Below, piece after piece: positions 1 to 7,975 of a stretch of DNA of 64,000 nt. Under the pieces are notes generated by a model. It had not been told where the DNA came from, did no database searches, and saw nothing but the letters and a program-made list of their open reading frames with translations. The position numbers and the translations under genes were made by a program. The stretch is from contig NZ_ML133687.1 in NCBI RefSeq assembly GCF_003985155.1, positions 372,001 through 436,000 on the forward strand, written 5' to 3'. The DNA is from Rhizobium vallis (GTDB taxonomy: Bacteria > Pseudomonadota > Alphaproteobacteria > Rhizobiales > Rhizobiaceae). Positions within the stretch are counted from its first letter, which is position 1. Every line of letters starts with the position of its first letter.

Positions 1-119
1 GGCTGTTCACGCCGCGCTGCAGAGGCGGCATCCAAGACCACAGCCAGCTTTGCGGTCACCTGATCGATCAACAGATTGCGGGCGCTCTGCGCGAATTTCT
101 TCAGGGCATTGGTATCCAT
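1..119 (-). CDS. pglX: BREX type I methyltransferase PglX, N-terminal fragment
   Basis: The reading frame starts with ATG at 119 and runs off the left edge, leaving about 39 codons that begin MDTNALKKFAQSARN. This resembles the usual start of PglX/BrxX, the large adenine-specific DNA methyltransferase of type I BREX, which marks host DNA and is needed for phage exclusion. The start codon overlaps the brxC stop by one base (TGATG), so translation is probably coupled. The identification rests on the short N-terminus and on its place directly after brxC; the catalytic domain is outside the window. Confidence 0.75.
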   Translation of the reverse strand, partial: MDTNALKKFAQSARNLLIDQVTAKLAVVLDAASAARREQ

Positions 120-3100
120 CAGACGATCACTTTCTTGCCTGCTGCGATCTCGGCCAGCAGGGTCTTGCGCAGTTCATTGACGTATTGCTCTACATCCGCC
201 GCTTCGGCGAGATAGGTGCGTGGATAGGACACCTTGATCTCAGAGGCATTGATATAGGTTGGTGGCTGTATTGGCGGCGTTGGTCGCTCGGACATTCCCG
301 GTGTCGTGGGCTCGGGTTTTGCAACAGGAGGAGGCGCCATCCGAGCAATCTCTGCCAGGATCTGCTGCATCAGGCTGGAGCGGGCACCATTCGCCCTGTC
401 GCGCAGGATCGGGATCATGCTGACCGCATCTACGCCAGCTTTGTGGATTTCGATATCGCGACGGATCTTCTCCTGTTGCTCCGGGGCAAGCGCCAGAAAC
501 TCCGGCGTCTGGACTATCTTTGCGGCACAATCATCCACAGCGGCGATTACGGCCTTACGCTCCTTCAGGACATCTAGTTCCACCTTGTCCTTCAAGGCGT
601 AAAGGTCTGCCTTGAGCGACTGGATGGCATTGCCCTGGTAGCAATCGGGATCGTTCAGCGCCGCTAGCAGCTTTTCCCCCGCGTTCACATCCACATAACT
701 GATATTGGCCTGCTGAGACTGCACGAAGGTGCGGACATCGCCGTAGATCTCTCGCTGCGCGCCAGCCATGAAGCTGCGGATCTTGTCGAGTATGCCTTCC
801 TTCGCATCGAGCAGGGCGTCTTCCTGCTTCACCGGCTCGGTGATGTACCAGGCGGGGGGCTTGCCCGTCATCTCCACGATGCGGTCCCGCAGCGGTTCGA
901 GGGCTACGAGGAAGGGATAGTTGTGCCTGTCAGCCAGCAGCTTGTTCACCTCGTCCGCCAGCTTGCGTGCGCTCTCCGCCCACTCGCCGCCAAGTACGCG
1001 TGCATCGGATCCATCGGCAGGTTGCCCAAACAGTTCGCGATACAGATCCTTCGCTGCGCGGATCTGGGAGGAGGTGAACTCCAGTTGCGGGGTGAGAAGG
1101 ATATTGCCCAGGACATGACTGTTATTGAGTGCACGAGCGAGATTTGCCCCCTCCAGCGGCGCGCCATCCGATCGGGCTTCACATTTGCCCTTGGTGACAA
1201 GGCTGGCGGTCAGGCAGAGTGTTGCCACCGTGGGCCAGCCATAGGGCTTAGCTCCAAACCGCTCGGTCAGGCTTTTGACCGAAACCTTCACGCCGTTGCG
1301 TGCCTGCCCCTGGACATGGTTCAGGACTTCGAGTTCCTCCTCTCTCAGTCCGGAATCTCCGAAGAGGCCACCGTTCGGGAGCGTTGCCTTGGCAATGTCT
1401 GCCTCGTGGTAGTTCACGCCTCGAAGCATCGGCAAGTTCACGTAGACCTTGTCGACAAGAGATTGAAACGCCTTGACAATACGGTCCTGCGGCTCGTCAC
1501 CGCCAATGTCCAGTTCGTCCCCGCGCACAAAGAGACGTCCGTCCGCCATCAACTTTCGCAGCCGAAGTTCCAGATCTTTGGCGCGGCGCCCATTCTGCTC
1601 GCCTTTCTCGAGGACGATCCTGTCACGGCCTGGCTGCGGCGAACCGCTACGCGACTGCCTGATGAACTTGTCGGTCTGGCGGAAAAGCGTCAGGTCCCTG
1701 ATGAATCGGACGTCTGGCTGCAACACAATCGCCAGCTCTTCGCGCCCCAAATTCCGCATCCGCACGGCTTCCGGCGCTGCGACGTCGTCGCTGAAAGGGC
1801 TGATGATGTTTATAGACAATTCATACTCACGCCCGAGGAGGTGGTCGTCCAACTTGCGGCTGAATGAATATTCATAGCCGGTCGTCAGATGCTTGATCTT
1901 GCGATGTCGCAGGATGGTATCGAATGCCAGGGTTTCGAGTTCTTTGGTGATCTCAGCCGGATCGACGTCCAGCGCCTTGATTTCGGCCTCGACGTCTTTC
2001 TCTTCATTGGTGAGGAACTCGTACACCTCGCCATTACGCTGGATGTAAGTTTCCCGCTCGAGACCAGCCAGGGCCTCCTCGATCTTGCGGCGCTGCTCAG
2101 CCTGATCGACATCGAATTCTGACAGCAGCAGGATGCTGATGTTCCGCACCGTTGGCTTGAATTCCTTGACATACTTGACGAGGAAAAGGGCCTTCAGCAC
2201 ACGAAGGGCGAAAGGATCGTCAAGGTTTCGCTCCGCAATCTGGATCGACTGTTGCACCGAAGATTTCAGGGCACTGCGGATGCCCTCGAACATGAGGTCG
2301 AAGGTCGCAAGGCCTCCGACCTCTTTGTCAGCCAAAGCTTTAGCGACCTCCTGGAAGACACCCAGCATCGATCGTTCGCCGACCGAGCTGTGCTTGCCTT
2401 CGAAGGCGTTATGCTGCGACAGCGACGTAATCGCCATCTGGAAGAGGGTGTACTGATAGGGTGGGAACGGATAGCTCGCGATGAAATGGCCACGGTCGCG
2501 ATAGTTTTTCAGTCGGATCGAGCCATCGGCAAAATCGAACAAGGTTCTGAGATTGCTCTCCTCCTTGTCGTGCAGATTGCCCAACCTGATTTGGGCTGCA
2601 TCGGTCTTTGACAGCAGGCGCTTCTGAATGACCTCAGCCACATCGGCCGAGTTCAGCGGCATGCGATTGGCGAAGCGAGCCTGGATTTTGGAGAAGTCGT
2701 TTTCCTGGCGGGCTGTCATGTCGCCCACGACATCCGTCAGAGCCTGCTGCGCTGTGACGATGACCCACGCCTGACCCTTGCATTTCGTATTCAAGCTCTC
2801 GGCAATGGTTTGCAGGTTCGTCATCAGCTTGACGTTGTCAGCGATGTACTGACCAACCTCATCGACAAAGAAGTTCAGCCGAAACTTAGGCGCCTGCCGG
2901 TCGATCCAAGCTTTCACCGTCTTGGCGAAATCCTCGATCGAAACTCGGGTGTCCTTACGATACTGGACGAGAATGTCCTTGGCATCCGCTGGATCCGTAC
3001 CAGTAGCGCGGGCGAAGGCCGCGGCGATGTTTCGCCCTTCCAGCAAAGCCTCTTCTCTGCCTCGCGTTTCCCACGGGTTACCAGAGAGCTCCGAAAAGGC

Positions 3101-3646
3101 CGCCTTGAACGCATCGAATTGTCCACGCTCATCCAGTTGCCGCTCGAACTGGGCGATATGCGGCTGCTTTCCGTAGTAGCCGCACATTTCGTCGAACACC
3201 TTCTGGAACACGGCCAGCAGCGCGTCGACGTCTGTCTTCGAAATGACATCGGCCTTCTGGTCGATATTGAAGAGGATCGACTTCGAAGGAATCGACACGG
3301 CCTTGCGCAAAGCGCCGGCCAGCATTGGATTGTTCTTCAGTTCATCCTTCTGCGCAAAGATATCGAAAGCCTTGACGCCATCAACCTCTCGGTTCTCCAA
3401 CAGCAGGGCGAGCATCTTCAGGAGGTGAGACTTACCCGAGCCGAAAAAGCCGGAAATCCAGACTCCGTTGGCAGTGCTATAGTTGTTGTAGGCGTGGAGG
3501 AACTGGTCCAGGCGCTGGCCGATTTCTCCAGTGATGACGTACTCGTCCAGCTCTACCCGCAGGCTTGCGTCGTCATCCGCCTTGATGACGCCATCAATGG
3601 AACGATCGACAGGTTTCTCAAAAATATCACGCATCGCGATCGTCAT
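119..3646 (-). CDS. brxC: BREX system P-loop protein BrxC
   Basis: A protein of 1175 residues, the normal size for BrxC, the large P-loop ATPase of BREX phage defence. A Walker A motif (GFFGSGKSHLLK) lies near residue 67 and is preceded by the typical MRDIF start region. The likely acid-rich Walker B (NFFVDEVGQ) is near residue 258. The C-terminal half is helical and rich in charged residues. It is the third gene of a minus-strand operon brxA-brxB-brxC-pglX: it begins 4 bases after brxB and its stop overlaps the pglX start. No frameshift or missing P-loop residue is seen, so the gene looks functional. The alternative ATG four codons downstream (MRDIF) could be the true start. Confidence 0.93.
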   Translation of the reverse strand: MTIAMRDIFEKPVDRSIDGVIKADDDASLRVELDEYVITGEIGQRLDQFLHAYNNYSTANGVWISGFFGSGKSHLLKMLALLLENREVDGVKAFDIFAQKDELKNNPMLAGALRKAVSIPSKSILFNIDQKADVISKTDVDALLAVFQKVFDEMCGYYGKQPHIAQFERQLDERGQFDAFKAAFSELSGNPWETRGREEALLEGRNIAAAFARATGTDPADAKDILVQYRKDTRVSIEDFAKTVKAWIDRQAPKFRLNFFVDEVGQYIADNVKLMTNLQTIAESLNTKCKGQAWVIVTAQQALTDVVGDMTARQENDFSKIQARFANRMPLNSADVAEVIQKRLLSKTDAAQIRLGNLHDKEESNLRTLFDFADGSIRLKNYRDRGHFIASYPFPPYQYTLFQMAITSLSQHNAFEGKHSSVGERSMLGVFQEVAKALADKEVGGLATFDLMFEGIRSALKSSVQQSIQIAERNLDDPFALRVLKALFLVKYVKEFKPTVRNISILLLSEFDVDQAEQRRKIEEALAGLERETYIQRNGEVYEFLTNEEKDVEAEIKALDVDPAEITKELETLAFDTILRHRKIKHLTTGYEYSFSRKLDDHLLGREYELSINIISPFSDDVAAPEAVRMRNLGREELAIVLQPDVRFIRDLTLFRQTDKFIRQSRSGSPQPGRDRIVLEKGEQNGRRAKDLELRLRKLMADGRLFVRGDELDIGGDEPQDRIVKAFQSLVDKVYVNLPMLRGVNYHEADIAKATLPNGGLFGDSGLREEELEVLNHVQGQARNGVKVSVKSLTERFGAKPYGWPTVATLCLTASLVTKGKCEARSDGAPLEGANLARALNNSHVLGNILLTPQLEFTSSQIRAAKDLYRELFGQPADGSDARVLGGEWAESARKLADEVNKLLADRHNYPFLVALEPLRDRIVEMTGKPPAWYITEPVKQEDALLDAKEGILDKIRSFMAGAQREIYGDVRTFVQSQQANISYVDVNAGEKLLAALNDPDCYQGNAIQSLKADLYALKDKVELDVLKERKAVIAAVDDCAAKIVQTPEFLALAPEQQEKIRRDIEIHKAGVDAVSMIPILRDRANGARSSLMQQILAEIARMAPPPVAKPEPTTPGMSERPTPPIQPPTYINASEIKVSYPRTYLAEAADVEQYVNELRKTLLAEIAAGKKVIV

Positions 3647-3650
3647 CGGC

Positions 3651-4253
3651 TCAGACCTCGTAGTTCAGGATATTGAAAGCTCGGTAGTATTTGTCATCGT
3701 GCAAGCACCCAAAGAGGTCGAGCGAAGCCCCCGTCGCGAGCGCATGGGTATAGCTTCCCGGAAAGAATAGGAGGGTCGGCTTGTCCTTGGCTGTGCTTTG
3801 GAGATTGTTCAAAACGTTGTGCGAGCGGATATAGGGATAAACCTCACCGACCCCAGATAGGAAGATGACATCATGGGGCGTCGATGCAATCGCTTCGCCA
3901 ATCTTCGGAATTAGGTTGGCCTTGGGATCCAGCACGGACTGCAGCAGCTCGCGGATCTCACTCTTATCTGTCTCGCATTCGATTTCCAGAACCTGCTCAA
4001 GTATCCCGCGTTCTTCAAGTATGCTTAGAGATAGTTCGTACAAACTCAGATCCAGGACGGCGACGCCTGCGTGCTCAATCCTGGTCACCAGATCGTGCCG
4101 GTCCCCATTCATCGACAGCCCTTCTTTGGCGTCGTAGGGGTAAATGAAGAACGGGACTTCATTGCCTAAACCCTGCTTGGTGAGGAACCGCTCACTGGTA
4201 ATGACTTTGAAGAGATGTTCAGCGCGAGCCTTGCGAGTAGCCGGGATCGTCAT
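3651..4253 (-). CDS. brxB: BREX protein BrxB (DUF1788)
   Basis: A 200-residue soluble protein matching the size and operon position of BrxB (DUF1788), a small BREX component of unknown biochemical role. It contains the segment IFLSGVGEVYPYIRSHNVLNNL, followed by LLFFPGSYT and a C-terminal region ending FNILNYEV, a pattern I associate with DUF1788 proteins. Its ATG overlaps the brxA stop (ATGA at 4250-4253) and brxC begins 4 bases after its stop, so the three genes should be co-transcribed and translationally coupled. Naming relies on these motifs and on context; no enzymatic motif is visible. Confidence 0.88.
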   Translation of the reverse strand: MTIPATRKARAEHLFKVITSERFLTKQGLGNEVPFFIYPYDAKEGLSMNGDRHDLVTRIEHAGVAVLDLSLYELSLSILEERGILEQVLEIECETDKSEIRELLQSVLDPKANLIPKIGEAIASTPHDVIFLSGVGEVYPYIRSHNVLNNLQSTAKDKPTLLFFPGSYTHALATGASLDLFGCLHDDKYYRAFNILNYEV

Positions 4254-4870
4254 GCGGCGCCTCCTTGACGATGCATTCCAGTAAATAGCAGCAGATCTGG
4301 CGGCCTATACTCTTCAACTAGAGCTTTGAGCCGCGGCGAGATATGGCCCGCCACAATCTGGCTATCCTGCGTGATGACACCTGCTTCACGCATTATCCGA
4401 TAGAGAACCTGTCGCAGTTTGGACCGCGTCGTAGGACTTATGCCGGCGAGGCCATCATTCCACTCAGCTTTGGCAGCAAAGAAAGTATCAAAGCTTTCGA
4501 GCGGTAGATTGAGCTGAAGAGATAGGAAGCGCTCCCGGACTACCTCGGTCGCAAACTCACGTACGAAGCGATACTCCCTGCAGACTGCCAGCCATAACAA
4601 TGCCTGTTGATCCGTTCGGTCTGCCATTTCAACGAAGAACTCCAGCTCCGCGTCGTTCAGGGTGGATATCCTATTGACGATTTCGCGGAGTGCCCGGCGC
4701 CGAGAGGCTGCTTTGGGCAAAGACGTAACCCCCTCATCAAGTGCCCTAAGCAACGTCGCGTCCCATTGCTCTGAAGGATCGTGAAGTCTCGCGACATCCA
4801 TGCTTTCGTTGAGAAACAAACCGCCAACGACAAAGGACATCTTGTAGGGTTTATCGTATCCAGTCGTCAC
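4250..4870 (-). CDS. brxA: BREX protein BrxA (DUF1819)
   Basis: First gene of the BREX operon. The segment MSFVVGGLFLNESM, then LWLAVCREYRFV and TRSKLRQVLYRIMREAG, is characteristic of BrxA (DUF1819), a small DNA-binding BREX component of about 200 residues. The frame stays open to an ATG at 4969 (239 residues), but the extra N-terminal part has no family look. I prefer the GTG at 4870 (VTTGYDKPYK), which gives 206 residues and has a weak AGGAA ribosome site about 10 bases upstream. The stop overlaps the brxB start. The 250 bases upstream contain two near-palindromes that could serve in regulation. Confidence 0.87.
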   Translation of the reverse strand: MTTGYDKPYKMSFVVGGLFLNESMDVARLHDPSEQWDATLLRALDEGVTSLPKAASRRRALREIVNRISTLNDAELEFFVEMADRTDQQALLWLAVCREYRFVREFATEVVRERFLSLQLNLPLESFDTFFAAKAEWNDGLAGISPTTRSKLRQVLYRIMREAGVITQDSQIVAGHISPRLKALVEEYRPPDLLLFTGMHRQGGAA

Positions 4871-5020
4871 AATGCTATGTTCCTGCAGTTCATCTAATTT
4901 TCGCGTTTGGATATGCTTGGTGAGCAGCCACCAAGGACTCCCCCCTGAATGCACCAAACAAGCAGCCATTGTATTCCGCGCGAACCATCCTAGTTTTGCT
5001 CATGCTTATTCCCTCCTTGG

Positions 5021-5037
5021 CGGAAAATTCATTTCCG
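5021..5037. promoter_or_regulatory. Near-palindrome upstream of brxA
   Basis: CGGAAA-ATTCA-TTTCCG: six-base arms around a five-base centre, in the gap between the HNH gene and brxA. A related palindrome lies about 85 bases away (5108-5120), close to eight DNA helical turns. Paired sites of this kind often bind a dimeric regulator, but no binding protein is known here and the role is inferred. Confidence 0.3.
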
Positions 5038-5102
5038 ACTCATCGAAGAATTGCAAGACAGAGGCTCTCGCTGTCTGTTGGATGTGGCGTTCGTAAGGTG
5101 CT

Positions 5103-5120
5103 GCGCCGGAAATAATTTCC
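5103..5120. promoter_or_regulatory. Palindromic GGAAAT/ATTTCC element after HNH gene
   Basis: The core GGAAAT-A-ATTTCC (5108-5120) lies just past the HNH stop codon. Its 18-base context (5103-5120) is found in inverted orientation at 16,624-16,641 between the two recombinase genes. It could be a weak hairpin at the end of the HNH transcript or an operator for the BREX operon. No T-run follows on the minus strand. Confidence 0.3.
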
Positions 5121-5126
5121 GCTTCG

Positions 5127-6062
5127 TCACCCCTTGAACACCCGCTCACGATGGTACTGGAGAAATTGCGAATGTGGACGTTCGTCAGCACGTGATGGAA
5201 CGAGCAGACATCCTTCCGGATTGATCAGCCGTGCCACTGTGTCGGGGGCGCTGCCGCTTGCGATCAGCAGGCTGTAGTCGTCGTCGATCGAGATCAGGCC
5301 GCGGTCGAACATCCAGTGCACGGTCCCAGAAAGGGCGAGGCCGTTGCGGACGCTGTCCGGGCCGCCGTCCGCAACGGGGCGAATGTGCGCTGCCTGAACT
5401 TCCGAACGCCCACCACCATTGATGAGCTTTATGCCAGTGACGGCGCAGGTGTCATGGTAGGCCGTCTTTATGGCTGCGGAGAAAGCGCGGTCCCGGAAGG
5501 GACGTTGAAGCACCTGCGTGACTATACGGCGGTCGATGCTGCCGGCCTCAAAGGGCATCTGCGGGTTGTCACCAAATCCGACGCGCGCTTCCTCGGCCGG
5601 ATCCGGCGTCGGCCTCTCGCGGTCACGGTTTCCAAGAACATGCGCAAAGCCGGCAGCGAGGATGAGGTCATACTCAGCGTCGGGAATGTTGCGGACAGCG
5701 CGGCCGAACGCGCCCTTGTTGGTCGAGCCGTCCTCCTTGCGTAGGCCGCTCTCGTAATAATGGTCGGCCTCCTTGAACGGGACGGCATGACTGAAATGCA
5801 GGAAATCCTCGATGAGCGCGTAAAAGTGATCGGGTTTCGATGGGTCTGGGATGATGTCGGCAATTCGTGCCGTCGCGAAATACGCCTGTCTTCCGCCTGT
5901 CTTCATCAGGTCGCCGCTCGGACGCCTCGGCTCGTAATAGACGATCCAGTCCCGGCGAGCCGCCTCGACCTGACGTAGATAAGTGCGCGGGAAGTGATAC
6001 CGCTGCTCCGGCAGGTCGTCGTAGGTCGGGTCGATCTTCGTGGTGAGTATGGCCTTCGCCAT
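5127..6062 (-). CDS. HNH endonuclease family protein
   Basis: A 311-residue protein if started at the ATG at 6062 (MAKAILTTK); the frame is open to 6185 but the extra 41 residues look unconserved. The N-terminal half (RYHFPRTYL, DWIVYYEPRR, GRQAYFATARI) forms a separate domain often fused to HNH nucleases. The C-terminal half carries the HNH core: CAVTG, then EVQAAHIRPVADGG, then NGLALSGTVHWMFDRGLISI. These give the conserved Cys, His-Ile-Arg-Pro and Asn/His positions of predicted restriction endonucleases (COG3440-like). It lies upstream of brxA in the same orientation, so it may be an accessory nuclease of the defence island. Its DNA target is unknown. Confidence 0.8.
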   Translation of the reverse strand: MAKAILTTKIDPTYDDLPEQRYHFPRTYLRQVEAARRDWIVYYEPRRPSGDLMKTGGRQAYFATARIADIIPDPSKPDHFYALIEDFLHFSHAVPFKEADHYYESGLRKEDGSTNKGAFGRAVRNIPDAEYDLILAAGFAHVLGNRDRERPTPDPAEEARVGFGDNPQMPFEAGSIDRRIVTQVLQRPFRDRAFSAAIKTAYHDTCAVTGIKLINGGGRSEVQAAHIRPVADGGPDSVRNGLALSGTVHWMFDRGLISIDDDYSLLIASGSAPDTVARLINPEGCLLVPSRADERPHSQFLQYHRERVFKG

Positions 6063-6410
6063 CGGATGGACGTGCTCTCTGACTGCAAAATAGAACTCTG
6101 TTGAACTTGCTACCAGGTGGAAGGCTGACGTGAAAGAGCCCGAGCGAGTATCCCCTTCGGCTCCAATTGCATGGCGTGAATGCACGTATTAATTGTTCGC
6201 GTTGCTTGGGCCTTCGGCAAGCAAGATTCCTAAACTTCTCGACGAAATTTGCCAAATTCAAAGCAATATAAGTATTAATTGCAATGCGTTACTTGGCTAC
6301 ATTTATTTACAAAAACCTTAGATTGGTAGCCTGGCGGTTGTGTGCTTGAGATAATAGAGGGGTAGAAGCGGATATGCTTTTACGATCATTCCTCTTACAT
6401 GGAGATAACC

Positions 6411-7637
6411 ATGAACAAGACTGCCAACGCATCCGCTCTCCCGTCCGCCGCCCGCACGTTCTACGAAGCCAACGCTGTCGCAGAAGACATCAAGAGCCAG
6501 CTCGAAGAGACGGCCATGTTCCTCATCGGCGTTTCGCGCCGTTCGACCGAAGATACCTTCAAACTCGGCGAGCATCTTGAACGCGCAGCCGGGCTGCTCC
6601 CGGAAGGAACGTTGGAAATGTGGGCCGTCGAGCGCTGCGGTTATACCGCGCGCCACGTCCGGACCCAGCGCGCGGTGTTTCGCAACCTGGATGCATATCG
6701 GGATATTCTGGTGGAACTGGCCGTGGGTCCCACGGTCCTTGGGAAGTTGAGTGCAGCGGAGCCCGAGCAGATCGAGCAGGCTATCGGCTTTGCTGCGCAG
6801 AACGGCAAACTCAGGGTGCAGGACGTCACGGCGATTATGGCCGGCTCGAAAAACGAGGCAGAGGCACGGCCGGAGGTCGATCCGTATGATGTTGGCGGCA
6901 TTGATGGGCTCAAAGCGATCATCGCAATGAAGATCCGGGATGGCGTCAAATCGTTCGTCGGACATATCGAGGAGATCCGCGCGCACGTCAGTGAGGCGTT
7001 GCCCAAGAAGAACATCGTCAAGAAGACCCTCGCTGAAAAGACACATCTGACGGCGCGCCTTGCCCACAAGGAACTGGAAAGTCTGGCGCAGTTCGTCAGG
7101 CCCTATCCAACCGCCGCATATGTGATCTCAAATATTGCCCTGCCGGGCAAGACTGGTTGGGCCGCGGTCAGCACGCTGCTCTACAAGATGGGCAGCGAAA
7201 CGACCTGGCCGGACAAAGGCGAGCTTCGGACCTGGTTGGAAAGGGAAGTCGTGCCGATGCTGGAATGGGTGACCTCCAAATCAAGCGCCCCGGCCTGGCC
7301 TCGCGGTGAAACCAGTGACATGCCGAGCGCGAACGTTCTGGACGAGGTTCGTATGGATGGCCCGATTTCTGCGAATGACAGCGGCATCCCTGATTCGGTG
7401 GCCGCGCGCGTCTCCTCGGTGGAAGAAAGAATGGGATCCATCGCTGCGGCTTTTGGAGCCACTGCCACGATCGAGGCGCCCAAGTCCAAGCGCACATCGG
7501 ACGTTGACGTTCCTTCCGTCGCTGAAGCACTTGCCCAGCCTGAAAAGCGCCTGACCCGCCATGACATGGTTAAGCAGATCAAGTCAGAGTGGAGCGCCGC
7601 GAAAAAATCGGCAACATCACCAAACGCCGCGGCGTGA
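6411..7637 (+). CDS. DUF3102-like island protein
   Basis: A 408-residue soluble protein. I chose the ATG at 6411 because GGAG stands six bases upstream; an in-frame ATG at 6399 is less well placed. Residues 30-110 (RRSTEDTFKLGEHLERA, then EMWAVERCGYTARHVRTQ) resemble DUF3102, a helical domain found in phage and plasmid proteins and sometimes compared with ParB-type DNA-binding regions. The C-terminal 130 residues are polar, with low conservation apparent. It is the first gene of the plus-strand island cassette and is followed by a terminator-like hairpin at 7691. Its function is not known; a role in DNA binding is inferred. Confidence 0.6.
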   Translation: MNKTANASALPSAARTFYEANAVAEDIKSQLEETAMFLIGVSRRSTEDTFKLGEHLERAAGLLPEGTLEMWAVERCGYTARHVRTQRAVFRNLDAYRDILVELAVGPTVLGKLSAAEPEQIEQAIGFAAQNGKLRVQDVTAIMAGSKNEAEARPEVDPYDVGGIDGLKAIIAMKIRDGVKSFVGHIEEIRAHVSEALPKKNIVKKTLAEKTHLTARLAHKELESLAQFVRPYPTAAYVISNIALPGKTGWAAVSTLLYKMGSETTWPDKGELRTWLEREVVPMLEWVTSKSSAPAWPRGETSDMPSANVLDEVRMDGPISANDSGIPDSVAARVSSVEERMGSIAAAFGATATIEAPKSKRTSDVDVPSVAEALAQPEKRLTRHDMVKQIKSEWSAAKKSATSPNAAA

Positions 7638-7690
7638 TACGCTTAGCCCAAGACCCATGCTCGGAATCCCGGGCCTTCCCACAAACTTCA

Positions 7691-7720
7691 AAGGGCCGCA
7701 TGTCGGCCCTTTTCCTTTTG
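7691..7720 (+). terminator. Rho-independent terminator after DUF3102-like gene
   Basis: AAGGGCCG-CATGT-CGGCCCTT followed by TTCCTTTT: an eight-base stem with a five-base loop and a T-rich tail, 54 bases after the stop codon at 7637. It suggests that the 408-residue gene and the next gene are separately transcribed. Confidence 0.75.
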
Positions 7721-7975
7721 GATTGCCGGTGGCGAGTCAAAACCCGCTTCCGGGCAATGTCGATAAACTAGCGGGTTCGTGGGTCTCGCGCTTTGTGAGC
7801 CCGCCGTTAACCTTGTACCGGCTTCGTTCTCTTTTTTACTCTCGGGTCCTTGAGCCCGGCTCCCGGTCCTGCCAGGTTGGGGTCGTTCGGAAGACCGGAC
7901 ACTAAACGGCCCAAGCCAGTGTTTGCACCACTGACAAGGGCCTAACCCTCAGCCTTCGCGAAAAGGAATCGGGCT
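7721..7975 (+). promoter_or_regulatory. Non-coding leader with successive hairpins before the PD-(D/E)XK gene
   Basis: This 255-base gap has no convincing ORF. It contains AACCCGC/GCGGGTT (7741-7747 with 7771-7777), GGG(T)CTC/GAGCCC (7781-7802), CGGGT/GCCCG around CCTTGA (7843-7858) and CCGGTC/GACCGG (7863-7868 with 7893-7898). The series could be a structured 5' leader RNA, an origin-like site or a transfer-related site. It is not a riboswitch I recognise. The AAAAGGAA sequence near 7960 is the likely ribosome site for the gene at 7976. Confidence 0.35.

Noticed and set aside
5006..5191. Minus-strand 61-codon ORF between HNH and brxA
   Set aside because: Overlaps the end of the HNH gene and has no ribosome site or family resemblance.
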